This document shows positions 54,901 to 59,036 of a DNA stretch of 64,000 bases, in pieces. Source of the stretch: Bedellia somnulentella. Taxonomy: Eukaryota; Arthropoda; Insecta; Lepidoptera; Bedelliidae. The notes below the pieces were generated by a model, which ran no database searches, had not been told where the DNA came from, and saw nothing but the letters and a program-made list of their open reading frames with translations. The stretch is taken from the NCBI GenBank assembly GCA_963576735.1, contig OY755197.1:11048501-11112500 (forward strand), in the 5' to 3' direction. Positions within the stretch are counted from its first letter, which is position 1. Each line of letters starts with the position of its first letter. The translations under genes were made by a program, and so were the position numbers.

Positions 54901-57459
54901 AGGAGGACGCTGGGGGGCCTACTACCTACGCCACCACGTTTGTAAGTGGTTGGCGTATAAGGGTATTAAGGGTTTGAGGCTCTTAAACTAGCTTTTGGGG
55001 ATGAAGGCATTCGAGGGGCTGAGGGTATGAGGCTTTTAATGTAACTGGAGACGAATCGCCAATGATATTTCCCTCTCCTTTATTAACTTCCAAAAGTAGC
55101 TGTGGATTTGTTATACCGAAACTTTAACTACCTTTAATTGGGATTCTTATCCGTGAGTATAAGTATGTATGTTATACTTACTTCAAAGCATTTAGCTCCT
55201 CAACCAACGAATGCGCGGCTACATCATGACACTGAAAGATATGGAGCTCCCTCCGGGGCGCATCCTCGGAGGCGGAGGCTGGGGGGCCTACCACGAACGC
55301 CACCACGTTATTGTATAACTCCGCCGGCTCAGGGGAGGTGAAGGCGGTGGGGGAGTGCACCCAGCCGCCAGGGAAACGCTCCATTATTGACTGGAATGGT
55401 AAAGGTTTAGTTTATTAATATTATTCTGATTTTTGGAATGAAGTTTCTAAATGACTATTGATATTGAGTGAAAAGATATGCATTTTCAAAAACTAAGAAC
55501 ACATACAGCGCGAATGAAACTTGAAGATATAATATACTAGCTGACCCGACAGACTTCGTACTGTAAATTTGCTTATGCCAAACTTTAGGCAATTTTTCCG
55601 GTACTCTGAGTTCAATCAGGCGTGAATATTTAATAGGTCAATTTTTTCCGTGATGAAAAGTATCCTATGTTATAATTTTGGTCATTATCTAGCATTCTGC
55701 CAAATTTCATTGATATACATTTTGTAATTGAGAAGTCTTTTTACCTCAAACACACAAACATCTAAACCTTCACATTTATAATATTAATAGGATAAACTAT
55801 ATATAATATACATACATATACATATACTCACGGCTATAAATCCCTAAAAGAATCAGCCAGAACTGAGAAATTAGACATTTCTCAGCCACTTTTGGAAGTG
55901 GAGTGGGGAAAAGATGGTAGAATAAAGGTTGTTGGTGATGGGTCTCCAACCGCATCGCCCAAAAATCCCTTAAAAAGCCCAAATACCATTAGTCGCCTCT
56001 TACGTACACCCACCGGAAGAAAAGGGGTAGTGCTATTCTAAGCCGACACTACACAGCAATAGCAATAGAATATAATAACTATAATTACAGTGCTTTGTCG
56101 TGTTGGCTTATAAATAGAAATATATTTTTTCTTCCAGCGGGTCTCGTAAGAGGCAACTTTGTTATTCCTTTTTACTTATTGTTGAAGCAGAAGACTTATT
56201 CCCTACTATCCTTTATTTACAATTATCAACTTTGTCGCCTTCCATAAGTGGCTTAAGAATTTCTGACTCCGAAGCTCTGGCGACCGTTTTGGTATTTATA
56301 GCCGTCCATATATGTATGTATGTATTTATTAAATACAATATCTTACCCCAGTTTCGTAGTCCATGACAAGTACCCACTGCCCCTCCACACACAATTGCAT
56401 CTTCTGACTCCATATTCCTGTAAATAATAAAATAATCATAATTTAAATCTTTTTGTTCATGAAAACCTCATGTGGGGATTATTACTAATAAATAAAGAAT
56501 AAATAAAGGAAAGAAAAAAATCGACACAGGCGGGATTCGAACCCGCGACCTCGACGACGAGCGACGGGGGCGTATACCTGAGGTCGCGGGTTCGAATCCC
56601 GCCTGTGTCGAAATTTTTCTTTCCTTTATTTATTAGTAATAAAATAATCATTTATTACCAAGTTGATAAAGTGGGTATAATTGGTAAAGTGGAAACACGA
56701 CATGATACAATGAGTACGGTAGTAGATGGCCGAATAATGTGATGAGCTAGCTTAAACTTGCTTAATTAACTTTTTTAACTCACTTATCACTGTACATTTT
56801 TACTTGCTACCGTTCCCTTCATCCTATGTCGTTTGAATATCCTATATAGTAGCAGTAATTTAAACTATAAATTCCTTTATTGAAATTAGAAATATTTCAG
56901 CCACATTTGGAAATTGACATACATACATATACTCATGACTATAAATCCTTAGCAGGGGTAGCCAGAGCTAAGGAGTTAGAAATTCTTTAGCCACTTTAGA
57001 AAGTTACTTGGGGAAAAGATGGTAAAATAATGGTTGTTGGTGATAGGTCTCCACCTTCTTCGCCCAAAAATCACTTAAAAAACCCAAATACCCTTAGTCG
57101 CCTCCTGAGAACCTCAATAGGCAGTAATGGGATAGTGTTTCTAAGCCGACACTACTCAGCACAGTGTGTAATAACAAACCACAAAATATTACCATTAGTT
57201 TTCTCTAACTGCAGTAACCTCCTCATCCCATCAGCAGGGTACACAATCCCAGTTTCCCTGGTAACCGTGAAGGTGGCCAGGTGCTCCACACTATAGGCAG
57301 CTCTGTCCGGGGGCCCAGGTTCATTTCTCAGGCCGGCCAATTCGTCAAACTCCTCTAAAGCCCGTTGGGTGTCACCTCTCGATCTTGCGTCGCTGCGGGG
57401 CCCACGACCCGCCATTTTTATTATGTGTCACTGTCAAACGGTCGAAGACATATTCGGAT
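22441..57459 (-). CDS. Eps8: EPS8 homologue, two predicted C-terminal endings
   Basis: EPS8 proteins link receptor signalling to actin. They have an N-terminal PTB domain, an SH3 domain, and a C-terminal effector that caps or bundles actin and engages Sos1/Rac signalling. Exons on the minus strand: 57459-57193 (ATG at 57415), 56417-56347, 55390-55182, 52230-52128, 51616-51510, 48656-48556, 45874-45544, 44943-44851, 42620-42525, 33817-33729, 32980-32856, 31920-31786, 30646-30542 (stop) or 30646-30607, then 27046-26960, 24940-24813, 23975-23787, 22512-22441. All phases close, giving 595 residues (short) or 732 (long); vertebrate EPS8 is about 820. PTB about residues 38-165 (YSVEHLATFTV); charged linker 168-202; EPS8 middle domain about 225-381 (ELVHFLF); SH3 about 490-555 (WWRAR); SAM-like region 647-709 in the long form. 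Introns are filled with retroposons and TIR elements. Confidence 0.94.
23025..23400 (-). mobile_element. Family B SINE, full length
   Basis: Perfect duplication ATCTTGTTAATA (23013-23024, 23401-23412). Confidence 0.93.
23437..23670 (+). mobile_element. Family A retroposon, GGCCGTGAG subtype
   Basis: Near full length. Stem AGAGTTTCTAGCTCT. It abuts the B SINE at 23025-23400. Confidence 0.85.
23787..23975 (-). CDS. Eps8: EPS8 exon 16 (SAM-like effector core)
   Basis: Acceptor attcag, donor GGG|gtgagt. NPDEVVSWLEAKGFS and LFALSRDQLERLVGPDEG match the compact SAM-like helical core at the EPS8 C-terminus. Confidence 0.94.
24120..24366 (-). mobile_element. Family A retroposon
   Basis: Full length, in EPS8 intron 15. 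Confidence 0.87.
24513..24752 (+). mobile_element. Family D tRNA-derived SINE
   Basis: Head GTCCGTGGTCGAGTGGATAG, box B GGTTTGATCCCCGC, body CTTAGTTTGGGGCTAACTTA, tail (ATTT)n. Confidence 0.85.
24813..24940 (-). CDS. Eps8: EPS8 exon 15 (actin-capping helix region)
   Basis: Acceptor caaccag, donor CAG|gtaatt. MQEELKAVLTLYQQRKNKLD corresponds to the amphipathic helix that caps actin barbed ends in EPS8. Confidence 0.9.
25018..25246 (-). mobile_element. Family A retroposon
   Basis: Target duplication ATCCAAGTA (25009-25017, 25249-25257). Confidence 0.87.
25258..25513 (-). mobile_element. Family B SINE, 5' truncated
   Basis: Body variant with ACGTGGCAGCGCCATC. Confidence 0.83.
25575..25720 (-). 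repeat. Decayed family A copy
   Basis: GCTGGTGATAGATCTCCAGC and ATGGGTAGTCGT in family order. Confidence 0.55.
25752..26133 (-). mobile_element. Family B SINE, full length
   Basis: Contains a small duplication of the head (CCACTAGGCTATC twice). Confidence 0.88.
26134..26368 (+). mobile_element. Family A retroposon, 5' truncated
   Basis: Starts AGTAGCATTACCCTATTTCT, right at the head of the B SINE at 25752-26133. Confidence 0.83.
26447..26905 (-). mobile_element. Family A retroposon split by a 210-bp insertion
   Basis: The two parts join at ACGTA. The insert lies at 26640-26849. CAATAATATGA flanks the whole. Confidence 0.85.
26640..26849 (+). mobile_element. Retroposed 210-bp insert with ACGTA duplication
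   Basis: Flanked by ACGTA (26635-26639, 26850-26854) and ends GCAATAAATAAATAAAT, like a copied RNA 3' end with an AATAAA tail. Source unknown. Confidence 0.7.
26960..27046 (-). CDS. Eps8: EPS8 exon 14 (proline-rich, long form)
   Basis: Acceptor atttccag, donor T|gtaagt. It encodes KSEESPPPPPPMPPPMPVLV, the proline-rich stretch between SH3 and effector region. Confidence 0.88.
27756..27824 (+). tRNA. tRNA-like sequence, probably a pseudogene or SINE head
   Basis: A 69-nt stretch with matching ends CTTCGTA / TACGAAG and a GGTTCAAATCC box B. The anticodon arm is not convincing and no amino acid can be assigned. Confidence 0.3.
27990..28148 (-). mobile_element. Family B SINE, 5' truncated
   Basis: Body from CGTTCACGCCGC to GGCAGGCCTATC. 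Confidence 0.8.
28394..28647. mobile_element. Foldback MITE with TA flanks
   Basis: Arms of about 110 bp begin AGGG(A/C)CGGCGCTGACTGC and contain GCCGGCATGGCATGGCAAAG. They face each other across a ~30-bp GC-rich centre and are flanked by TA. Likely Tc1/mariner-type. The right arm has a 10-bp insertion. Confidence 0.85.
28660..30540. other. AT-rich stretch below the EPS8 short-form stop
   Basis: No repeats or exons recognised. On the minus strand AATAAA occurs at about 30276-30281, so it may be the 3' UTR of the short EPS8 form and intron of the long form. Confidence 0.4.
30542..30646 (-). CDS. Eps8: EPS8 exon 13, terminal (short form) or truncated by internal donor
   Basis: Acceptor tttccag. 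Read to its end it finishes with NPDWVRRERLGKKGEFRYF and TAG at 30542-30544. An internal donor G|gtagga after 30607 leaves phase 1, exactly what exon 14 (starting TT AAA) needs, and restores Val. This one exon can therefore end the protein or pass it to the C-terminal effector exons. Confidence 0.85.
   Translation of the reverse strand, partial: EGGGRGSGGSSPTGRNPDWVRRERLGKKGEFRYF
30686..30850 (-). mobile_element. Family C tRNA-like SINE
   Basis: GGGGATCGAACCCACGACTT ... GCCAATTGAGCTAT plus body with CCCCACATGAGGTTTTCATG. Confidence 0.83.
31013..31150 (-). mobile_element. Family C tRNA-like SINE
   Basis: Complete tRNA-like head GACACTGTAGCTCAGTTGGT to GTGGGTTCGAACCCCGCC when read on the minus strand. 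Confidence 0.85.
31500..31747 (-). mobile_element. Family A retroposon (best-defined ends)
   Basis: Perfect 9-bp duplication AACAAAAAA at 31491-31499 and 31748-31756 fixes the ends: 5' GCTGTGTAGTGTCGGC, 3' tail ..TATGTATGTATGTA. Confidence 0.93.
31786..31920 (-). CDS. Eps8: EPS8 exon 12 (SH3 second half)
   Basis: Acceptor cccccag, donor CAG|gtatgt. VLDDSRKWWRARNRRG and GQVAHVPHTIV complete the SH3 fold in the EPS8 style (VPNNIL in vertebrates). Confidence 0.95.
31980..32158 (-). mobile_element. Family C tRNA-like SINE, full length
   Basis: Tail CCCCAAATGAGG and head CGACACAGGCGGGAATCGAA to AGCTACCGTGTC, plus the upstream leader. Confidence 0.87.
32400..32661 (-). mobile_element. Family A retroposon, GTCGTAAGAGGC subtype
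   Basis: GTGTATTTA flanks both sides (32391-32399, 32662-32670); short 5' extension. Confidence 0.83.
32856..32980 (-). CDS. Eps8: EPS8 exon 11 (SH3 first half)
   Basis: Acceptor atcacag, donor GAG|gtaagt. RIVRVTYPR replaces the usual ALYDY, followed by KELTVQRGEYLE, the ELS---GD-LE part of SH3. Confidence 0.93.
33047..33296 (+). mobile_element. Family A retroposon
   Basis: Imperfect duplication TAAAAATATAGC / TAAAAATAAAGC. Lies 66 bp upstream of EPS8 exon 11 in transcript sense. Confidence 0.87.
33729..33817 (-). CDS. Eps8: EPS8 exon 10
   Basis: Acceptor tttttag, donor G|gtaagt. It encodes a Ser/Pro/Arg-rich linker (SGASSPEREPVYRPERDE) before the SH3 domain. The preceding intron is ~8.7 kb and holds the large TIR element. 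Confidence 0.85.
34455..34626 (+). repeat. Left terminal inverted repeat of the XPG/CXC element
   Basis: Reverse complement of about 40463-40635, nearly identical over ~150 bp apart from poly-T length. It contains the small palindrome ATTGTTTAAACAAT. Confidence 0.85.
34811..36376 (-). CDS. Transposon protein: FEN1/XPG-like nuclease + CXC domain
   Basis: A 521-codon open frame, no introns. In order: FYVIDGGMLLHRL (about residue 126), VVFDGY (about 171), ESDADRLIVQSA (about 241), AEDIDVLVLLM (about 262) and HAFTGCDTTSAF (about 313). The order VFDG, acidic pair, ED-D, GCD is that of FEN1/XPG/PIN-like nucleases, whose acidic residues bind metal ions. The C-terminus holds CSCKTGCGSACGCRKSGLHC followed by further Cys pairs, a tesmin/TSO1-like CXC zinc motif that may bind DNA. 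The frame stays open upstream of the first Met for ~21 codons, so the true N-terminus is further up and has been broken off by an inverted duplication. Closely similar proteins are common in repeat-rich animal genomes (recalled, not searched). A role in transposition is inference. Confidence 0.8.
   Translation of the reverse strand: MAISTGIVGNETINCYEAFDVGIKLRNKIRGFNFKDTKMTTKDTVKSLLIMSSKIKVNNTAIAIDPNLIFQRLCFLRKTHEELRQYFDYELAPYPLSLFDNAGMRKTTKSTLYDAFVQCQTDVSDVTKFFYVIDGGMLLHRLKWEKNKKFADICQQYIRYLRNNYGTNVKVVFDGYSNDGTKVSERNRRYIGNTSIDYLFEEDMPLNTTKEKLLGNSKNKNRFINLLCKKLGENNIEWSQAESDADRLIVQSAIDCSSLQVVVVAEDIDVLVLLMVLAPDDKEMFFLKPLKNNILQRVYSTKTILEKYPNIKKTYLFFIHAFTGCDTTSAFYNKGKNSFIKVFNDNQKLHAAAENFMVEEQNEEVLFNDGIDCILTMYGAKTAKCLNELRYKRFIALASKNKSVQLNSLPPTEDAAKQHIKRVYLQVQQWKNNSSIPPEEWGWRKENYLKPIKMTQPAAPDNVLKLIFCSCKTGCGSACGCRKSGLHCSPACKVCSGNDCSNHPPLEEDEEVSETQNENEN
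36393..36494. repeat. Perfect 47-bp inverted duplication breaking the transposon ORF
   Basis: Arms 36393-36439 and 36448-36494 match 47/47 with an 8-bp spacer (attctaaa). One arm, read on the minus strand, is in-frame coding sequence (AIDKIVEFFKIHSPF); the other is its inverted copy and destroys the frame. Confidence 0.95.
36480..36767 (-). pseudogene. Detached N-terminal piece of the XPG/CXC protein
   Basis: Reads IRRSDMYFAKISTDQTIEQT then LMKSMKIEGG, matching the RRSD...TD--IEQ--M(R/K)S-K part that precedes the nuclease region in this family (recalled). It ends in three 12-bp units coding NEGI, then runs into the inverted duplication at 36393-36494 and stops. A TGA sits upstream, so this is a remnant, not a complete protein. 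Confidence 0.65.
37004..37391 (-). repeat. LTR (3' LTR in element orientation)
   Basis: In element orientation it begins TGTCGGCGGCACC. Contains repeated GTCAA..CAGCAAC..TATTAGGT blocks near that end. Nearly identical to 39745-40132. Confidence 0.9.
37625..38056. repeat. Minisatellite inside the LTR element
   Basis: Tandem units built round CATCCCAGTG. About six ~21-25-bp units (GATCATCCCAGTGATCAAAC) are followed by about eight ~34-bp units with GGTCATCCCAGTGACCCC. Both unit types share a GATC/GGTC..GATC/GACC mirror symmetry. Confidence 0.9.
39745..40132 (-). repeat. LTR (5' LTR in element orientation)
   Basis: Matches the other LTR except for three substitutions near its inner end. Primer-binding site not recognised. 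Confidence 0.9.
40463..40635 (-). repeat. Right terminal inverted repeat of the XPG/CXC element
   Basis: Mirror of the left repeat. Its innermost part reads TCGTTGATATTGTTTAAACA on the plus strand. Confidence 0.85.
41354..41718 (+). mobile_element. Family B SINE, full length
   Basis: Head variant GATAGTCCAATGAGTACAAC, box B GAGTTCAAATCCCGG. Confidence 0.88.
41872..42125 (+). mobile_element. Family A retroposon
   Basis: Full length with GCCGTGTAG start and (TATG)n tail. Confidence 0.87.
42231..42453 (+). mobile_element. Family A retroposon, GGCCGTGAG subtype
   Basis: Stem AGAGTTTCTAGCTCT; internal deletion after GTCGTAA. Ends 72 bp past the EPS8 exon 9 donor. Confidence 0.85.
42525..42620 (-). 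CDS. Eps8: EPS8 exon 9
   Basis: Acceptor gtaaag, donor AG|gtatac. It encodes a low-complexity acidic/basic linker ending DLYGEQPYDR. Very GC-rich. The acceptor lacks a normal pyrimidine tract and follows an alternating GT tract, so the exon is supported mainly by phase and coding bias. Confidence 0.75.
42691..42863. mobile_element. PIF/Harbinger-like MITE
   Basis: 173 bp with ends AGAGCTTATTCCATT and AATGGAATAAGCTCT, flanked by TAA on both sides (42688-42690 and 42864-42866). A 3-bp TAA/TTA duplication is typical of PIF/Harbinger. Confidence 0.75.
43047..43208 (+). mobile_element. Family A retroposon with internal deletion
   Basis: Target duplication GTCCTTCG (43032-43039, 43209-43216). About 90 bp of the centre is missing. 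Confidence 0.85.
43400..44160. other. AT-rich intron DNA
   Basis: Low-complexity (AATA)n-rich sequence in EPS8 intron 8; nothing else seen. Confidence 0.5.
44227..44340 (+). mobile_element. Family A retroposon, 5' truncated
   Basis: Perfect 15-bp duplication TTAATGATATTCATT (44167-44181, 44341-44355), with ~45 bp of AT-rich sequence between the left duplication and the repeat. Confidence 0.85.
44540..44768. mobile_element. TIR element (MITE)
   Basis: Inverted ends of ~35 bp starting CTATAGTA.TTTTACCGACT and containing CGCTGCAG. Interior has no ORF. Confidence 0.75.
44851..44943 (-). CDS. Eps8: EPS8 exon 8
   Basis: Acceptor ttttcag, donor AG|gtaagt. It encodes a PIPPYQPVFSDGWTP motif, equivalent to the YIPPYVP-F--GW-P motif after the middle domain. 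Confidence 0.92.
45364..45428 (+). mobile_element. Family A 3' fragment
   Basis: Only the last ~65 nt (AATTCCTTAGCTCTGGC to the tail). Confidence 0.8.
45485..45523. repeat. (CATTT)n microsatellite
   Basis: Seven to eight TTTCA units, about 20 bp after the EPS8 exon 7 donor in transcript sense. Confidence 0.9.
45544..45874 (-). CDS. Eps8: EPS8 exon 7 (middle domain)
   Basis: Acceptor ccttcaag, donor AG|gtaagc. It is the longest exon (331 nt) and encodes GDGMLALR, FVDVLQKFKLSFNLLARL, APELVHFLFTPLALIVD and LWHSLGDAW, all diagnostic of EPS8. Confidence 0.96.
45911..46887. mobile_element. 977-bp TIR element with 160-bp arms
   Basis: Arms 45911-46070 and 46728-46887 are near-perfect inverted repeats, ending inward at GAAGTCGGTGCC. 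The 658-bp interior has no convincing ORF. Non-autonomous. Confidence 0.85.
47164..47317. mobile_element. GGGCAAGCACGAG MITE, copy 1
   Basis: Ends AGGGCAAGCACGAG and CTCGTGCTTGCCCT. Interior related, in inverse orientation, to the copy at 21176-21313. Confidence 0.8.
47755..48230. repeat. Three ~145-bp tandem repeats
   Basis: Units contain AATGTAACGAATACTTTTCT, GAAAACCGCATCCAAATAGC and GAGATAATCGCGGAC. The last ends CTCCTTTTTTGAAGTCGGTT, an ending also seen at ~11594-11618. Confidence 0.88.
48352..48419 (-). repeat. Family A 5' fragment
   Basis: TTTAGTCCCCTCTTACGTAC ... CATTCTAAGC only. Confidence 0.65.
48556..48656 (-). CDS. Eps8: EPS8 exon 6
   Basis: Acceptor attgcag, donor G|gtagtg. CFDDIEKFIARLQHAAAA aligns with CFDDIE-F--KLQKAAEA of EPS8. 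GC-rich compared with its flanks. Confidence 0.93.
48863..48909. repeat. (GA)n microsatellite
   Basis: About 22 GA units. Confidence 0.95.
49570..49731 (+). CDS. Orphan ORF, possible first exon
   Basis: ATG in aaaATGGC codes MATLPTKDQASILKSVSLPK and continues FRDEEGVFYCYQRLSTSFR before a possible weak donor CAG|gtttgg. Not repeated in the window and no family recognised. It lies in an EPS8 intron on the opposite strand and could be a transposon remnant. Confidence 0.2.
   Translation: MATLPTKDQASILKSVSLPKFRDEEGVFYCYQRLSTSFRVRFGASFSSLMLLL
49985..50155 (+). repeat. Decayed family D copy
   Basis: Keeps TTGTGTGATGAAC, TTTGCTTAGTTTGGATGAGG and the TTTATTTATT tail. Confidence 0.6.
50165..51180 (-). 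repeat. Interspersed element ending GGGTCAGCTAGTA
   Basis: Bounded by ATAATATTATAAAGAGGAAA and CGTTTTCCGGGTCAGCTAGT. The same end, in the other orientation, is seen at 55543-55793 and, diverged, at 5707, 9490 and 33862. Class uncertain. Confidence 0.55.
51240..51432 (-). mobile_element. Family C SINE fragments
   Basis: Head piece GGCGGGGATCGAACCCACGA (51280-51299) and tail piece CCCCACATGAGGTTTTCA (51389-51406). Confidence 0.75.
51510..51616 (-). CDS. Eps8: EPS8 exon 5
   Basis: Acceptor tttcag, donor AG|gttaca. It ends LYEQDIAILNR, matching the EPS8 ERDVQ-LN-C segment. Confidence 0.9.
51648..51892 (-). mobile_element. Family D tRNA-derived SINE
   Basis: Inverse copy, ending in the head CACTCGGCCACGGATGTC. 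Confidence 0.85.
52128..52230 (-). CDS. Eps8: EPS8 exon 4 (charged linker)
   Basis: Acceptor tcctcag, donor CAG|gttagt. It encodes a Gly/Ser stretch, then a run of alternating Glu/Arg, ending RPRRQ. Confidence 0.88.
52272..52466 (+). mobile_element. Family A retroposon, decayed
   Basis: Deleted around the centre; keeps stem GAAT..ATTC and the (TATG)n tail. Confidence 0.8.
53105..53352 (+). mobile_element. Family A retroposon, GTGATCGTAAG subtype
   Basis: Full length, stem GGAAT/ATTCC with a different loop (TTTTTC). Confidence 0.87.
53989..54240 (-). mobile_element. Family A retroposon
   Basis: Full length and close to consensus; its antisense frame is open for 78 codons. Confidence 0.88.
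54468..54705 (+). mobile_element. Family C SINE, inverted pair
   Basis: A short minus-strand head (54475-54520) is followed by a complete plus-strand copy (54533-54705) with leader, head and tail. Confidence 0.85.
54812..54941 (-). pseudogene. Decayed partial duplicate of EPS8 exon 3
   Basis: About 130 bp closely matching the 3' half of EPS8 exon 3 and its splice donor (compare 55177-55311), ~365 bp away in the same orientation. A one-base loss (ctacacatg against ctacatcatg) shifts the frame, and the 5' half with the acceptor is missing. It is a relic of a local tandem duplication. Confidence 0.85.
54960..55172 (+). repeat. Decayed family A sequence between EPS8 exon 3 and its relic
   Basis: GGAGACGAATCGCCAATGAT, CTTCCAAAAGTAGCTG and CCGTGAGTATAAGTATGTAT remain. 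It separates the duplicate exon from the real one. Confidence 0.6.
55182..55390 (-). CDS. Eps8: EPS8 exon 3 (PTB end)
   Basis: Acceptor attccag, donor AA|gtaagt. It contains ELYNNVVAFVV and ELHIFQCHDVAAHSLVEEL, typical of the last PTB strand and helix. A broken partial copy lies at 54812-54941. Confidence 0.93.
55543..55793 (+). repeat. Interspersed element starting TACTAGCTGACCCG
   Basis: From ATACTAGCTGACCCGACAGA to TTTATAATATTAATAGG. No ORF. Confidence 0.6.
55806..56057 (-). mobile_element. Family A retroposon
   Basis: Full length, with a nine-pair stem CTGAGAAAT/ATTTCTCAG, the strongest in the window. Confidence 0.87.
56130..56325 (+). repeat. Decayed family A copy
   Basis: TCGTAAGAGGCAAC to CCGTCCATATATGTATG; ends ~16 bp from the EPS8 exon 2 donor. 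Confidence 0.65.
56347..56417 (-). CDS. Eps8: EPS8 exon 2 (PTB)
   Basis: Acceptor tttacag, donor GGG|gtaaga. GIWSQKMQLCVEGQWVLVMD matches the EPS8 PTB K-IW-QDM-L-V stretch. Confidence 0.92.
56450..56645. mobile_element. Family C palindromic dimer
   Basis: Minus-strand tail and head run into ACCTCGACGACGAGCGAC, then a plus-strand head and tail. Near-perfect mirror over ~90 bp each side. Confidence 0.88.
56918..57159 (-). mobile_element. Family A retroposon
   Basis: Full length but diverged; its outer stem ATAGTGT/ACACTAC is kept by pairing changes. A second 3' fragment precedes it at 56876-56915. Confidence 0.8.
57193..57459 (-). CDS. Eps8: EPS8 first coding exon with 44-nt 5' UTR
   Basis: A tatttccag acceptor at 57460-57461 shows that an upstream non-coding exon exists. 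The 44-nt leader holds a five-codon upstream ORF (ATG TCT TCG ACC GTT TGA). The main ATG at 57415 sits in aaaaATGG, a good start context. It encodes 74 residues including the first PTB strands, and ends G|gtaata. Confidence 0.9.
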
Positions 57460-57495
57460 CTGGAAATAAAAGAATAGATATGATATGAATGAATA

Positions 57496-57750
57496 GCCGT
57501 GTAGTGTCGGCTTGGAATAACACTACCCCATTTCTACCCGTGGGTGATCGTAAGAGGCGGCTAAGGGTATAGGGGCTTATTAAGTGATTTTTGGGCGATG
57601 TGGTTGGAGACCCGTCACCAAAAACATTTATTATTACCATCTTTTCCCCAATCATCTTCCAAAAGTGGCTGAGGATTTTTTCATTCCAAAGCTCTGGCTA
57701 CCCCGTTAAGGGATTTATAGCCGTGAGTATATGTATGTATGTATGTATAT
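57496..57750 (+). mobile_element. Family A retroposon, GTGATCGTAAG subtype
   Basis: Flanked by ATATGAATGAAT / ATATGAAATGAAT. Sits 37 bp upstream of the first EPS8 coding exon. Confidence 0.87.
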
Positions 57751-57944
57751 GAAATGAATGTACCTATAGTGGTTTGTAGCGTCGTCTTCGAATAGAATAG
57801 CTTAGAATAGCATCTCGGCTATACAATCTCGCGAGATTCAGACTAAAGAGAGGGGATCTCGCGAGTTTTCTGAAAATCATTACGAGTTTACATGAAATAG
57901 CGTTAAGGATTAAAAGGATCGTATAAAGTAACTATCGATAGTCT

Positions 57945-58052
57945 CTACGTGCAAAACGTGGGTACTCCGAACACCAGGTGACAATGGCACGTGATGCTCA
58001 GAACTATTAATTAGTACCTCTGCCAACCCCTTCGGGGATATTCGGTATGAAC
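57945..58052 (+). mobile_element. Family B SINE fragment
   Basis: 3' part from CGTGCAAAACGTGGGTACT. Confidence 0.75.
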
Positions 58053-58144
58053 GTTTGAGCCTCTACGTGTCTACATGGGATTTAATGGCGTGAATATATA
58101 TTTGTATGCTCCATACTAGCTTTGTTCAGTTTGTTTAAACATAC

Positions 58145-58398
58145 ATACATATACTACATATACTCACGGCTATATTTCCCTAGAAGGGGTAACCAGAGCT
58201 AAGGAATTATAAATTCCTCAGCCACTTTTGGAGGTTGAGTGGGGAAAAGATGGTAAAAATAAAGGTTATTGGTGATGGGTCTTCAACCGCATCGCCCAAA
58301 AATCCAATAAAAAGCCCCAATACCCTTAGTCGCCTTTTACGACACCCATCGGTAGAAAGGGGTAGCGAAGCGACATTCTAAGCCGGCACCACACGGCA
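58145..58398 (-). mobile_element. Family A retroposon, GTCGTAAGAGGC subtype
   Basis: Perfect 13-bp duplication TGTTTAAACATAC (58132-58144, 58400-58412). Confidence 0.9.
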
Positions 58399-58559
58399 AT
58401 GTTTAAACATACTTTTCTTAAAAGTTTGTAATGATACCAGTTTTTAAAACCCTACTTTAATTTTGCATTTAACGAAATACATTCTACACTAAACATATCG
58501 AATATGCCTAAAGGGAGGGCAGAGGTATTAATATTCAATATTAATCATACACATTCGGA

Positions 58560-58743
58560 TCAAATAGAAAATTTGCTCAAAAAAGCAGGTGTCCGAAGTT
58601 GAAGAATAAAAAAGTATGTATGAAAAGATTGATGGATGTGAACGAAGCTTGAGAGGTTTTCCAGGATCGTACAAAGAGGCGATCGATAGTCTCTGCCTAC
58701 CCCAATAAAAACTAAAGGCGTGAGTATACGTATGTATGTATGT
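58560..58743 (+). mobile_element. LINE 3' end fragment
   Basis: Contains KRLMDVNEA-type coding with one change that closes the frame, and ends GGCGTGAGTATACGTATG. Same family as 14232-14782. Confidence 0.7.
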
Positions 58744-58775
58744 ACCATAATACATTCTTTAGTGACTAAACATAC

Positions 58776-59036
58776 ATACATACATACATATACTCACGGC
58801 TATAAATCCCTTAACGGGGTAGCCAGAGCTTTGGAATGAAAAATCTATCTAAGCCGTGTAGTGTCGGCTTAAAATACCACTACCCCATTTCTACCCGTGG
58901 GTGATCGTAAATGGCGACTAAGGGTACAGGGGCTTATTAAGTGATTTTTGGGCGATGTGGTTGGAGACCCGTCACCAAAATCATTTATTATTACCATCTT
59001 TTCCCCAATCAACTTCCAAAAGTGGCTGAGGAATTT
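58776..59036. mobile_element. Family A retroposon with 5' inversion
   Basis: The 3' ~65 nt (58776-58842) lie on the minus strand, and the complementary 5' ~185 nt (58853-59036) on the plus strand. TTTAGTGACTAAACATA flanks the whole (58759-58775 and 59035-59051). Confidence 0.85.

Noticed and set aside
54812..54941. Alternative EPS8 exon 3
   Set aside because: No acceptor, half the exon missing, and a frameshift; treated as a relic.
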